NCBI GenBank assembly: GCA_025677825.1
Contig: JAIXMO010000015.1
Coordinates: forward strand, 434,001 to 498,000
Reading direction: 5' to 3'
Length of the DNA: 64,000 bases
From: Helicostylum pulchrum
Lineage: Eukaryota > Mucoromycota > Mucoromycetes > Mucorales > Mucoraceae
The notes under the pieces were generated by a model that worked only from the letters and a program-made list of their open reading frames with translations, had not been told where the DNA came from and made no database searches. The translations under genes and the position numbers were made by a program. This document shows, piece by piece, positions 10,864 to 23,325 of this stretch (positions are counted from its first letter, which is position 1; the number at the start of each line of letters is the position of its first letter).

Positions 10864-11928
10864 ATGGTAAACATACGTAGAAAATCCATGATTCCACGAA
10901 AAACTCAAACAAACTACGCAACGGATATAATTTTTCGAGAAAATTTAAGTCATATTCTTCAGACTACACAAGTACAAGTTTTCAAAAGCGACCCGATAAG
11001 ATGGATACCGCAAGACCACGTAACACTATACAAGCGAGAAATAGCATGGCACCTTTATCAAATGACACGTTTGATCAATATAGAATGTTGGAACATCATT
11101 GTAAATATATTATTTGAACAACACAGTAGAGTTATTTTTTCGCTGATATATCAACTAGGAGGCACAAACTATCACCGATCTGCATTACCTTTTCTAACGG
11201 GTCGTTGGGAAAACTATAGTACAGTCAAACATATTGCATCCATTTACAAAACCAACATAATACTGTATCGACCAAACTACATACCTCAATATCTCAGAGT
11301 TAGAACACATTATGTAAATCTTATTACCCCCACCAATCAGAATGTAGTAAATAACACACTTGTTATCTATAGTGAGCCAGTAGAATACCTCTTCAGTAGA
11401 GATTATAATTTTCAGCTATCTTCTTTAACAGACTTGAGGTTCGAGGAAAACTTTAAAACGTTCTTTGAGCTAGATAAGTGCTTAATAGAATATGAAGCTT
11501 TTGATAAAGTCGGACATACTGACGATGAAAGGACTAATTTACAAGTAATTAAACAAAAATTTGACCAAGATAAAGCAAAGGCCCGTTACAAAGCATTCGT
11601 GGCGCTGCGGTGCGATTCAGAAGCCTCAGAAGATGTACCTGATGATTGGTGGCCATATCCAGATGACAGACCGTTAACGATTGAAGAATTTGTTTTACTT
11701 TTGATTAAGGTTTCTACAACATATTCTGGTACATATTACATTATTTATAAAAACAATTTTTATTGTATTTGTGGTGATATGTTTGAAGCAGATACCATGA
11801 TTTGTCAAGTGGACGACCATGGCGGTTTAAGCATACCTAGCGATTTCGAAAATCGACTTTTCGGTACTAAATACAAGAGAGGTTCTTTAATTTCTCTTGT
11901 AAATAATAAATATTTATTTGTGAATTAA
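10864..11928 (+). CDS. Unrecognised 354-residue protein, faintly OTU-like
   Basis: Uninterrupted 354-codon ORF with a good start (aaaATGG) and a T-rich leader. No family recognised with confidence. A central stretch, TGRWENYSTVKHIASIYKTNIILYRP, resembles the part of OTU cysteine proteases where a Gly-Trp segment precedes a hydrophobic strand, and LVIYSEPVEYLFSRDYNF could be the following strand. The catalytic Asp-Gly-x-Cys expected near the N-terminus is not present, so any relationship would be to an inactive form. The C-terminal third holds DDWWPYPDDRPLTIEEF and a possible Cys pair (YCICGD). The gene has no introns, unlike most neighbours, and sits beside transposon debris. It may be a lineage-specific or transposon-linked gene. 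Confidence 0.5.
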   Translation: MVNIRRKSMIPRKTQTNYATDIIFRENLSHILQTTQVQVFKSDPIRWIPQDHVTLYKREIAWHLYQMTRLINIECWNIIVNILFEQHSRVIFSLIYQLGGTNYHRSALPFLTGRWENYSTVKHIASIYKTNIILYRPNYIPQYLRVRTHYVNLITPTNQNVVNNTLVIYSEPVEYLFSRDYNFQLSSLTDLRFEENFKTFFELDKCLIEYEAFDKVGHTDDERTNLQVIKQKFDQDKAKARYKAFVALRCDSEASEDVPDDWWPYPDDRPLTIEEFVLLLIKVSTTYSGTYYIIYKNNFYCICGDMFEADTMICQVDDHGGLSIPSDFENRLFGTKYKRGSLISLVNNKYLFVN

Positions 11929-12443
11929 AAAAAACCTGGCGCTATTTTTTGAAACATGTTTTAATGCAGTACTTGTATAAATACCGTTTGTTTAGTTCCC
12001 TTTTTTTTTTTTTTTTTGGCTCGGAGATATTACTATTTCGAGTATAGAAGGTGGCTACCAGCGAAAAATTAACTTACGAGAGAAAAAAAGTAGTACAATA
12101 TAAGAAGAAGGAATAAAGAATTACTATATACGCTAAAAAAATTATTATATTTTGAAGTTAAAAGAGGTTGAAACGTTCCCTATTTTTTTTCAAAAAAAAG
12201 GGCTTTTCCGCCATTCTTTTTTCAAAACTCTGCTCTATGGAACAGAAAAAAAAAACCAAGTAACACCAAAGCGTCATGAAAAGTTTGTTTTCCCCCGCAA
12301 ATGACGGTATTCTAATTACTTTTTGTTAAAAAAATTAGGTCCCACAGGGTTTCTTTTTTTTTGTAAGGATATAAAAAAAAAGTATTAAATTTTTTAGCTT
12401 TTTTTCTTTTTCTTATTTATAAAACAAACTTTCACACACTCAA
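11929..12443. other. AT-rich intergenic region
   Basis: 515 bp with a 17-base T run near 12001 and many A runs. It includes the promoter of the F-box/WD40 gene. No ORF or RNA recognised. Confidence 0.4.
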
Positions 12444-14071
12444 ATGGCTTATATATCATTTTCAATGATATTCTCATCCGCAGGATATACTCCCAACAAC
12501 AAACCAGAAACGAAGACCATGGCGGTACCTACTTATATCACCATTTGTCCTAGAAAAGATGGAACAACAGCAAAGACAAAACGATTAAATCCTCGTCGTA
12601 CTACGTCAAAATCAACATTACTACCGTTGAAAAGGAAATTGAAAGCTTCCTCTTCCAATTTCTCTTCTATTTTACCTAAATTTCATGTTGGTGGATCATC
12701 ATACCATCGTCGCCCTTCTTCTATTTATTCTGACAATAGTTTTAATTCTAATCTACAACCTGTCACCAGATCAAGTACGTATCTTATTGTCCTGTTTTTT
12801 TTTCATTCTCGTGTGTTAAAAACTGACTCTTTTTTATATAATAGCTTTAGTAACATTGCCAAATGAAATTATCTCGAACATATTATATTATTTAGATTAC
12901 ATCACCATTCAAAAGTTATCTCGAACATGTAGTATAATGTATCCCATTTGCCACGATGATCGTTTATGGCGTCGATTTCTGTATGCCGATTTCCATTCCG
13001 TGCCTCCTCTTATTCAAGAAAATGCCTTAACTTTAGAGCGGAAAAAGGGTATCACACGACTAGCCTCTTCTTTTAATTTAAAATTATATCGAAATCATCT
13101 TAAACTGGATCAACGCTGGTTAACCGGAAAGGTAAATACCCGCTTTTTACAGGGACACCAAGACAGTATTTATTGTTTGGCTTGGATTTCCAAGGACCTG
13201 TTAATCAGCGGTAGTCGAGATAAAACACTCAAAATATGGCATATACCTACCAGTAAATGTATTCGTACTATTGAAGACGAGCATGATGGCAGTATTTTAT
13301 GTATGCGAGTCGATAAAGAAAATCAACTTTTAATGACTGGGTCTTCGGATGCTACATGTACAATATGGTCTTTACCACAAGTAAAACCTATACTTAAGTT
13401 AAGAGGTCACGGCCATAATGTCTTGGACGTATGCTTAGTTAATAATAATCGCATTGTTACATCTTCAAGAGATCACACATTGCGAGTCTGGGATAAAAAT
13501 ACTGGTGCAGAATTACGGCAAATGCTTGGACATACTGCTTCTGTAAATGCTATTGAACCTGTTGGCGGAAATCGGGTTGTCTCGGCTTCTGGAGATTCCA
13601 CTTTAAAACTATGGGATGTAGAAACTGGTGAATGTATTCGAACTATGAAAGGCCATAAACTTGGTTTGGCGTGTATTAAATACTGTGATGGTCGTCTTTA
13701 TAGCGGTGGATTAGAAGGAAGAATTAAAGTATGGGATGTTGAAACAGGTGAATGTCTTGATACCTTACTTGGTCATGCTGGCATGATCCGTTCAATCGAT
13801 TGTTTAAATGGAAAAATAGTCAGTGGTAGTTATGATCGTTCACTTCGAGTCTGGGACATAAAGACGGGCGCATGTGTTCTTAGTTTCCAAAGTGGGCATT
13901 CAAATTGGATATTTAACGTCTTGATGAGTGGAACGCGAATTGTTAGGTAAGTATTTGAATAAACAAGTGTATGACATGAAAATTACTAATGATTTTTATT
14001 ATAGTTCTGGTCAAGAGAAGCGAATCATGATTCTCGATTTTAGTAATGGCTTAAGTCCATTATGTAATTAG
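12444..14071 (+). CDS. F-box and WD40-repeat protein (SCF substrate receptor)
   Basis: Three exons: 12444-12774, 12845-13946 and 14005-14071, encoding 499 residues. Residues 1-110 are basic and low complexity. An F-box follows (TLPNEIISNILYYLDYITIQ through DDRLWRRFLYADF, about residues 113-160). Seven WD40 blades follow, with clear repeats such as ISGSRDKTLKIWHI, VTSSRDHTLRVWDK, VSASGDSTLKLWDV, YSGGLEGRIKVWDV and VSGSYDRSLRVWDI. Such proteins (Cdc4, Met30, Pof1 class) recruit phosphorylated substrates to SCF ubiquitin ligases. I cannot assign one orthologue. The last exon is short (LSPLCN end). The third intron boundary is supported by phase and by continuation of the last blade. Confidence 0.9.
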
Positions 14072-15300
14072 AAATTGTATATTATTTTATCCCACCCATA
14101 CCCCCTTTTTTATTTACAATCTGCGTCTAAAATAAAGTAACGGACTTTCGTTCTTCCCCGGATTTTCCTCTTTTCACATTCATTTCCCCACCGTTATGCG
14201 GCGACTCAAAGTATGTTTTGAACCTAAGGTCGCCGGGAATTCATATCATTGGTATACGTGTATTCTATTAAACTTTATTATATTATAAAGTTGGTTGTCT
14301 ATTTTAATATTCAGTTTTTTTTTACACAAAACCCCCCCTCCAATCAAAACTCTTTATTTTTGAATTTCTAATCTGACAAAGCATGCATTTAGTTGTCGCA
14401 CATACAAGTGATTTATGTGTCCAGATGAAATAAGTCATTAGGTTGAACAATGCATAATTTACGATTCAAAACGATCACCAAGTCTTAATTGACAGTAGAC
14501 TATAAACGAATATTTTTTTTACATGTTTTTATCTCCGCCTTTTTTTTTTCTCACGATTAAAAAAAAAAACTGCTAAAATAGATTTTATTGTAAAGTTTAC
14601 ACAAGTATAGTTCTGTCGTCAACTGCTCGAAAAAGCTTTAGAAAGTTAATATAATTCATAAAAATCATGTTTATATATAATATCTGGGCCATCATAATGA
14701 TGAGAAACCGGAAGATAGAATATGTCATATGTTGTCTGTAAGTGTATACTATCGGTATATTCATGCTTCCATCTCTATTACATATAGCATTTAAACAAAC
14801 CACAATGTCTTAATAAGTGTCTGTGTATATTTATAGCGTCTAAGAAAAATATGCATAGAAACTTCTCAATTGCTTCGTGAATGTTGTACAAACATCCAGC
14901 CGGATATTCACATCAATAAGACCACGTGCGTTCGCTTTTTTTCCTCTCAGGCCGCAATTATTATTCGACCTACATTGCAATTTATTAATTTTTGGATTTA
15001 TTTGTGCCTGTGAACAGCGATCCAACATTTAATGTAAAACCCCCTTTTTTTTCCCTGTTACACCTTTAGATATTTATTTACACGCTGCAAAATAGGTTTC
15101 TTTATTTAATTTTAGAGCCGACATATGTATCTTATCAGTTAATAATTACTTGTGTTATCTATACGTCTTCGCGGAAACCAATTCAGTGGTAGAAATGTTG
15201 CCACGTTATTACAGTGATTAGTCTTCGTAAAACTATGTTTGTCCTCTGTTACAAAGAAACAAGTGTTGAGATTTCTGTGGACTAAAAAAAATCCAAGTAT
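14072..15300. other. AT-rich intergenic region, no gene seen
   Basis: 1.2 kb between the F-box/WD40 gene and a transposon. Short minus-strand ORFs at 14597-14803 and 14840-15028 lack recognisable features. I see no transposon terminus here. Confidence 0.45.
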
Positions 15301-16838
15301 TACAGTAGCGGCTCTATTTAATGGTGGCCAAAATACGGAAGAAAACTCACCCTTAGATCAAACATACCCTTATACCAAACAGTGAAGAATAACTAAGCTC
15401 AGGTATCTCAGTGAGCTTTTTTTCTTTAAAAGCTCACATAAGAAATCACTGCTAAAATTAGCAGTTAGTTATAATAAACATTGGTTTTTATTTTTTAAAT
15501 AAACAGGAAACGCTTTTTGGACTCAAGTTTTTTAATACACAGTTGTTGTTTTAACTATATCTTTGATAAAAAAAAATTAAAAACAAACTTTTTTGTTTTT
15601 TTTTCGATTTTCATTTTTAGGGATCAACCCCTTTTGTGTTTTTGTAGTTATTTTATATTTGCTTCGGATCCAGTTTGCTTATCTTTGTGAAAAAAACATG
15701 GATGGTATAGAACTCGTTTAGACTCTTCCAATCAATTTTAAATCATACTTTTACCGCAGAAACTGAAAGAGTAATCGCTGTTAAATACGCCTAAAAGAGC
15801 ACTTTATTATCATTGTTTTTTCCGCGTAAAGCTAATGTGGTTACACGAAAAAATGGCTTTTTTTATCTCGAAGATATATTTAAAACAACTATTTTGTTTT
15901 AAACAACTCGGGTCCAAAATGCGTTTCCTGTTTCTTTATAAATTAAACCCCCATTTTTCATTACAGCTGCAGTGATTTCTAATGTGAGCGATACTTCTCC
16001 TCCCAAAGGTTTTCAAGTTCCGTCAACCAACTTTTTTTTTAACTTTTTCATACCACAATTTGGATACAACAAATTTTTTCCTTATAAGTAGTCCTGGATC
16101 CAGGGTTTCTGCTGTTTCCTCCAGGCTTTCAATGAGGATCATGTCTTCGGGGATGGGTATGATAAGAGAATAGACTCAGGCAGCGTCCTATGTATGCAAG
16201 CTAAGTTGCACAGGCCTTCCTACTTCCCCTTTTTTTTTATATAAAACGAAAATGAAAAAATATCTTTTTACAACTAACTGTGAACGTAATAAGCTTCTAT
16301 GTTACGTGAGAGAACTAGGTCTATTTCTTTGTAAGGCGCATTTTCGTGACTGCAAAAAATTATTTTGAGGGTTTTTAGCTGCGCAGCAAAAACACATCAT
16401 GCATAATTTATTACAAAAATTAAAATCTAGGTATACGCTTGTTGACGACCACCGAGTTTTCTTTAGAAAGTCAGCTAGAAAAAGTAACCAAGTAAATACA
16501 GAGACGCTATTATGTGACAGAAGATTTAAAACGGATGCAGCGTAAACCAAATAAAGTGAGCACAAAGATACTTTTTAGTCCTGTATATCATAGCTAGCAG
16601 TTTTTAAACGTATTGTTATATGTGGAATTCTAATGAACAAGCTCTGCACTTTATTTTAATTGAGAACAATAAACTTTTTAACTAATAGAATTTAAAATGG
16701 TTTGAGCTCTTGCAGAAAAAAAGATAACTAGCTCAATAAGCTTTTTTTTTTCTTTAGCAGTATTTAATTATCCGCTATTTGATATAAGGGTGTATTTCTT
16801 CCGTATGTCGGCAACCCTTAAATAGAACTGCTAGTGTA
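15301..16838. mobile_element. Complete non-autonomous TIR transposon, TA-flanked, ~1.54 kb
   Basis: The left end begins TA-CAGTAGCGGCTCTATTTA at 15301. The right end, read in complement from 16838, begins TA-CACTAGCAGTTCTATTTA. The imperfect terminal inverted repeats extend about 75 bp: both contain a 'tacggaagaaa' block then 'cacccttaKatcaaa'. TA flanks and a CAGT-like start fit the Tc1/mariner superfamily. No transposase is encoded. Internal sequence shares blocks with 1-1268, 18671-18970, 26660-27333 and 43975-45307. Examples are a 'ggatcaacccctttTgtg' block near 15620 and 'atagctagcag' near 16590. Confidence 0.8.
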
Positions 16839-16935
16839 GAACATGTATACAAAAATGATTAAATAGATATGATATATACGAGATGATTTATTGGTCCCGG
16901 ATGTAGGCAATGGTGTGGTACATATACAGCCTTAA

Positions 16936-18414
16936 ATTACTTTTGAACTATTCAAAACTTTTATATTCTCTGACTTGACTTTTTTTTATGGAACCAATCT
17001 CAATTCGAAGATGCGGGTATTATGGTTTCGTTATAACCATAATGAGGCTTTATCGTTAATAAATAACAATCAATATTTCAAACATAGTTATCTTACTACA
17101 ACGTTAGTCTTTCGAGAAACTAGGAGTCGTAGAGTCTCGTATACCTTCAATAGACTAGAATTATTAGAGATATTGAATCAGTTACCAAATTTAGAGATTG
17201 ATTTTAAGCTAGTGTATAATCCTGAAGAATATGTAGGATATTTGTTAGATGCTGATATGCAGCATATTAACCACATTGATATTGGATTCAACCTTTGTGA
17301 TATCCGAAGCGACTTACTATTTTCAGTATATTACAAATTTCTTAACTCTCTTACCTGTATCAGTTTAGTTTATGATAGAAATAGAATTAACTCGCGAAAA
17401 ACCAATATATCAAATTTATTAACTCGGTTTAAGAAATTGACAAAACTAGAATTGTACAATAGGCATGATATCAATTTGACACCATTTCAAATACAAGATA
17501 GTTGTCCCAATCTGGAACTTCTTGTGTTTGATAGTCTTCATCCAATTTCCGACAGTGGCATGCAACATATATTAGACGACAATAGAAGAATCAATTTGAA
17601 TTTTATTTCAAGTTTGACCTGTTTAAATTTATGTCTACCATCTCTATCGGCGATGTATACAAGATACCTCGTAGATTACTTTCCAAATCAGTTAACTGAC
17701 TTACACATCACGATCTCTCGTCAAAATATTTTTAATTGGATTGAAATTGTTGGAATGGATCTTGCATTAAGACTTATGGAAAAAGCTGGTGGTATTGATG
17801 GAACATACGTTCGCTTTATACTGCGCGAAGAGTATCAAGAACGAGCCAACGACGAAAACAATATGACAAAATACTTCAAATTATTGAACTTAATCTTTTG
17901 CGTTAATACAATCACGATGATGTATATCGAATTTTTAAATTACTCCCTTTCAAATTGTCCTAGGCTTCGAAGCTTGAATATCAAATGCGACATATCTGGA
18001 TCTTTATATCATTTTCTTAGTTTAAGACCCGAGGAAGGGCGAATTTCTTCTGATCAAAAAGACTGTGATATCAATTTATTACAAATGGAACATATTAGAC
18101 CAACTGAAAATCTTTTAGATTTGGTGACAACTCATTTGCATAATATCGAGATTGTATCATTAAAAGCTGCAGATTGGAGTCACAAATTCCAAGTTCCTGT
18201 TATTGATTTAACAAGGTTCAAAAAACTAAAGAGCTTTAATTATACAAGTACATATAGCCATTTTACGAAAGAACATAAATTTATCTTGATCAAATATACA
18301 AATGGAACAAAAGAACAGCGTATTATTAAATATGGAGGACCAAAGGGTGACCCGAGTTTTACTGTACTCTGCGATATATCTGTATCCTTAGATTCCTGCG
18401 CAAGCACTACCTAG
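16936..18414 (+). pseudogene. LRR/F-box-type protein lacking its N-terminus
   Basis: An open frame runs from a stop at 16933 to the stop ending at 18414. The first in-frame ATG lies at about 17011. The product (roughly 470 residues) has irregular leucine-rich repeats (LTRFKKLTKLELYNRHD, SSLTCLNLCLPSLSAMY, CPRLRSLNIKCDISG), like the C-terminal part of Mucorales F-box/LRR proteins. No F-box precedes it. Immediately upstream, in another frame at about 16894-16976, the sequence MVWYIYSLKLLLNYSKLLYS looks like the lost continuation, and an 8-T run lies at the frame change. A complete transposon ends about 100 bp before. I infer a gene decapitated by insertion and frameshift. A translated short form cannot be excluded. 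Confidence 0.6.
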
Positions 18415-18670
18415 TTTTTTTCGCTACTTTAAAATAAACAAAGCAACTTTGCATATTTTCATAAGTACAATTGTGATATACTTCATATCAACTTATACAA
18501 GTCTATATACCAATATTATAATGCTATTTACTTCTTACTTATACTGTATTCTGTTATTGCTCTCTAAATATCAGGTATAAATTTATAACGGGTGTTTATA
18601 ATTATCGTGAACAGAGCGTTGTCTCACGGCATATTCATTCGAAGTGGCACTCCTATAAATAGGAAGCTAT
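18415..18670. other. Short spacer before transposon left end
   Basis: 256 bp of AT-rich sequence after the LRR-type ORF. No feature recognised. Confidence 0.4.
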
Positions 18671-18970
18671 TACAGTAGCGGCTCTATTTAAGGGTGGCTT
18701 TCTCCGCCGCTTTAACATCACTATTTACCACTGCTTGATTTAAGGGCGGAATCTAATTTCGCAAAACAATAAAACTTTTAATAGAATTTAAAATGATTCT
18801 GATGTTTGAGTTCTTGCAGAAAACGATACACAGCATTTTTTTTTGTTCAGTAACTAGGGCCGATTCAAGGACTATTTATAGTGCTCTCTAATCCATTATT
18901 TTTCATTTATTATTCTCTTTGAAACGCGTGTTTTTAAGTGAAGGTTTAGAACACGGTGATAAAAAACTAC
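18671..18970 (+). mobile_element. Left part of TIR transposon interrupted by duplicated segment A
   Basis: The left terminus TA-CAGTAGCGGCTCTATTTA starts at 18671. It is followed by family-specific blocks ('gatgtttgagttcttgcag' near 18800; 'acgcgtgtttttaagtgaagg' near 18925). The element stops at the triplet TAC (18968-18970), where the 7.7 kb segment begins. It resumes at 26660 with 'attttacgtaatcgc'. Joined across the insertion this reads like the uninterrupted repeat at 790-820. The right terminus is missing, so the element was also truncated on its far side (near 27333). Confidence 0.8.
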
Positions 18971-19349
18971 TTGACTGGTATTAGCTTGCTATAAATTAGA
19001 AAAATATTTCATTTTTAAAATAGACGGAAGTAGTACGGGTCAACTGTTTGTACAATAAGATTCAAGTATGATGCTACTGCCGTCATGCAAGTATACGATA
19101 AGGTATTGCTGTATTCTGTGGTGTTTCCTTCTTTTGTAGAGCCAAAAAAAGGGGGGGGGGTAACTAGAAAAATTCAGCACAAACGACTGCGCGACGTTGA
19201 ACTTGTTTGTAACAGGCTGCTTTATTATTAGTTGACAAGTAATTATATCGTTTTAAACGTTTTATTCTTATTAAAAGTGAATTATCATTCATTAGAAAAA
19301 AAAAAATTTTAAAGAAAAAAAAAGGGGGTTTGTACGTGTATATATATTT

Positions 19350-22300
19350 TTAATTATATAACTCCAAATAGTCAATACATCGATAATCAGCTTCATGGTC
19401 GTCTTGCTTAACAGTAAAAACAAGCTCGTATCTTTCTAATTTACAGCTAATGCCAATAGGCTTAGTTACATCTTTAATAGGAAATATAAATCGATGCAAC
19501 TTCTTGAAGTTGTTGTTTGATATAGTATTGTTTAATGATTCTGCTTCACGAGAGGCATATAAAACTGGACAAATGAAGAAAAAAAGTTAGCAAAACAAAA
19601 AAAACAAAAAAACAAAAAAAAAAAGTTGTGCTGCTGTCATCTTACCTATAGCAATGGAACATTCGTGTGGCACTTTGAACTGTAAGAAAGGATCGTGGTT
19701 TGGTATAATTGAGGAAGCATATACGTTTAAATCAATCAAAGGGTGAAGTAAGGTAAGCGCATCTTCTTGGGCTGTATATAAAACCTCCTCATATTTAATA
19801 TTTGCATTTTCATCTTCATCTTTTTTTATGTATTTATTCTTTTCGTCACTGGTCCTAATCTTTTTAAACAATCGACTATATATGTGTTCCGCCATATGAT
19901 CTTGCCTTTTTATATCATGGCTCAAGATATGAACCGCGTACCTTTGTTCGGTTACTCTTCTCGACTTTCGTAGCACTTTATTATCGACACCGTGTGCTAA
20001 ACAAGCTACTTGTCTAGTAAAATCCACATCACCATCAAACAAAAGATAAACATTTATATCAAATGTGTTTCGAAGATAGTTTTTCAAAACATCGTACAAC
20101 CTATTTCCAAACTCGATACTGTCACTAGTGAGAAACACGCATAACTTTTGTGACGGATTGGTAATATAAGTATCGCAGGTCTTTTTAATCATGTACATTA
20201 ATCGATATTTTATCCAAGGTTTAATTAAGATGTCCTGTATCTGTCTGTTTGTTATTTTGTAATCTTTGAATTGTTTAATGGCGTACAGTAGACCGGCCTT
20301 GTTGACAGCTGAATTAACTGGTAGTTGCATAAACATAAGCTCGTTTGTACCTGGAATCAAAAACAAGTCACCGAGAGTATGTGTCGCAGACGGTCTATCT
20401 AAATCGACATTACGGCTGATATAGTCACGTACATGTGACCCCATAAAATTGACCATGCCTGCTAAATGCGCCAACAATTCTATTACGGTATAATCTCGTA
20501 TCATAATCTTTCTATCAATACCAGCAGGAGGTAAAGTTTCGAATTTCCATGAAATAGTAGGGCCAACCGTAGGCTCTAAAGGTTCAATGTTTGTCTTTTC
20601 TAGTTCTTGACGTAGAAATACTTTTAAATTCAATGTCAAGGTTTGAATTTTTTCAGCGTCTTGAATTTTGTGGTTGGGCAATAATGATCCTTCGATAGGG
20701 ATAGTATCGTACGTTTCCTGATTTTGGATACTGTCGCAAATGACGTCAAAGTATGGGTAACTAGTACGAGATGTACTGGATACATCTACCCATGTAATAG
20801 TTCCTTTATAGATATCGGTAAAGTTCACCATACCGATTTCAGATGCAGCACTAAACACGCTGGTCTTTAAAAGTTTATGTTCTCCCTCTGAGCAGTACGT
20901 TGCCTTGCAATCGAACAATCGACATATGTTATCGTGTGCCTTGGTAAGTGTTTCTGGCGGAAATAATTGATCGAGCTCAGTCATCTTTTTAAGTATCTCT
21001 TTTTTTAAAGTTTCCATGGGCATTTCAGTAAATATATTAAAGTCTTCTTTATGGGGATTGTTTGTTGAGTGTGGTGCGATAGAGATACAGTATCGTACGT
21101 TGTCGGGTCGCCATTGCTTCTCCGGGTACAGGGTCTCGTAATCATTTTGGATCCATTCGTAGAGCTGGTGAATAAAGGCCTTGATTAAGCACTTGTAGTA
21201 AAAGGTACCCCAGAGATCCAGTAGATATTCACCTACGCTTGCGGCGTCAACAATTTGGTTAAAGTTATACTGAAGAAAAGTTTCAGAATCAAATTGAAAT
21301 TTTCGGGAGAAGCCATATCCAGATTTGATACTACAAATTCAAAAAAGGAAAAAAAAAAAAGTTAACTTTTATAAAAAACCCTATGTATTTTTTTTTTATA
21401 CAATACTTACTTTTTTTTGCGTAATAATTCTGTAAAAGTGCCGCCGGGTGGAAGGAAACGACGTCCTTCTAAACTCAAAAAACTAAACGTGGCAGTCAAG
21501 TCAAACAAATCGATATCTATGCCAACCAACAAATTACGTTTTACATCCGCTTGAGGATCTTCGTTATACTGAAACGGTTGGATTTTAACTCGATCTTTGG
21601 GTATAATATCTATACAATCAATACCATGATAAATACCGCCTCGCATCGAAGCACGGTACCCGTCCTCTGGTACAATCAAATGCTGAATAGCATTTGTGCA
21701 AGTAATAAACTCGTAGTGTAACTTTTTGTACAGATAGGGTGATTGACCAAACCCTCCCAACAAAAACAGAGTTTCAATGGTTGTATGTGATTTTCTAATC
21801 TGCTTACGGACCAAACTCATTACGTTTTCAACAACGGGGTCAAACACAAATTTCGATATATCAGTACTTTTAACACGTAGCTGTACTGTTTCTGCATGGC
21901 GAACAATGTTTCCAGTAGTATCTAAACTTTCAATGACAGAGGGAATGAAGCTTTCGTCGTGTGGTGGTAATGTAAAGTAGACGTAGTCAGTAGGTGTTAG
22001 ATCTTGAACGAAATCATCGTCACTAAATATGTCTTGGTCCATGTAAACGTCGTCTTCGTCGTAACATGATTCATCTTGCTCCGTTTCTTCTTCTTCGTTA
22101 TCTGAATGGTTTAAGTAATCCTGTTCGTAATCGTAATCGTTTTCATGAACATCTTTCATTACTGTATCATCAGTCGTTGTTAAAGTGGTAGCATCATCTG
22201 TTGGTTCAGTTTGTTTAACAACCGTAGTAGCAGCAGTAGAAGCAATATAATTATTTCTACCAGTTTCATCACCAAAGTAGTGCTTTATTTCCTTTATAAA

Positions 22301-23096
22301 TTGATCCACCAACAGTTTCAAAGTACTATCACTGACACCACCAAGAAACACTTGATCTCTTAAATAACTTTCCATATTTTTATCCAGAATAGTAGAGCCA
22401 CAACATCCCCCGCTTTCTAAAGCCAATTGACAATGTCCTTTTTGCTCCACACTAGTATCAGTACATTCATAAGTGGCTAGGTCAACTGTACCACCACCAG
22501 CATCACATACCAAGTACCGCTGCCCTTTCACTAATTTCTTTGTGTGACCCTCGGTTCTGATACAAAACTCGCGTTCACAAAACAAGGAAGCAGCAAAGGC
22601 TTCATTGATAATGACTAACCTTTCATTTGGATCCGAATCCTGAACTAACCCAGCCTCTATGGCAATTAACCGCATGCACGCGTTATCTTCAGTTACCCAA
22701 GTTGCAGGCACAGTCAATACGAATCTAAAATCTTTCTCAGATGCTTTTCGTGGTAATACAGTTTGAATCAGTTGGTGACACGTATATTGATATATTTCTC
22801 GAAGATAATCTACTGCGGCGTTCCAGTATTGCTTTTCTTCGTAGGTGAGCTGGGAGTTGTTAGTGCGATAGTTTTGAAAGATGGTGTGAAGTTTAAGTTT
22901 GAATTGGTCGATGAGGAGGACGTCAGGGTCATTTGGAGTGGCAGTGATATGGTCAATAGCGGATTTACCCCATTTCAAAAGTGTGTGGTCTGGTTTGGAG
23001 TAGAGACAGGCGGTAGGTGTCTTTTCAAATGTGTCGTCTGGTTTTTGTTCAGGCCTGCAAATATAAAAATTATGTCAGTATGACAGCTTAACGTTT

Positions 23097-23144
<48 letters not shown>

Positions 23145-23325
23145 ACCATTTTATAACGTGAACAATGCTTTTTTTGTCCTTGGTGTAGGAGAAGCAACTG
23201 CCGGAAAATGTGGTACCAATATCTATCCAATTATTAGATTACATGTATGTACCTTTTTTTTTACTAGTATAATGTACTTTACCTATACTTATAATGTAGT
23301 CGTAAAGATCAAACTCAGTAGACAT
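19350..23325 (-). CDS. HSPA12-like Hsp70-family protein, copy A
   Basis: Five exons: 23325-23283, 23222-23147, 23054-21411, 21330-19646 and 19564-19350. They total 1220 residues. The N-terminal actin-like ATPase fold shows the phosphate-1 loop DIGTTFSGSCFSY (split by the first intron), phosphate-2 DAGGGTVDLATYE at about 224, and the adenosine-side motif LLGGFGQSPYLY at about 471. A long acidic insertion (about residues 345-390) interrupts the fold. This pattern fits the HSPA12-like branch of Hsp70s expanded in Mucoromycota. The C-terminal ~600 residues have no substrate-binding domain I recognise. The frame is intact, with exon lengths identical to copy B. Exon 4 differs from copy B at 14 replacement and 3 silent sites; one residue differs at the end of exon 3 (Arg here, Gly in B). 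Confidence 0.88.
23103..23140. repeat. (TG)n microsatellite in an intron of the Hsp70-like gene, copy A
   Basis: An uninterrupted TG run of about 38 bases lies in the second intron of the minus-strand gene. The matching CA run in copy B is at 39026-39064. Confidence 0.9.

Noticed and set aside
23103..23140. ORF encoding a Cys-Val repeat across the TG run
   Set aside because: It is an intronic microsatellite read in a chance frame.
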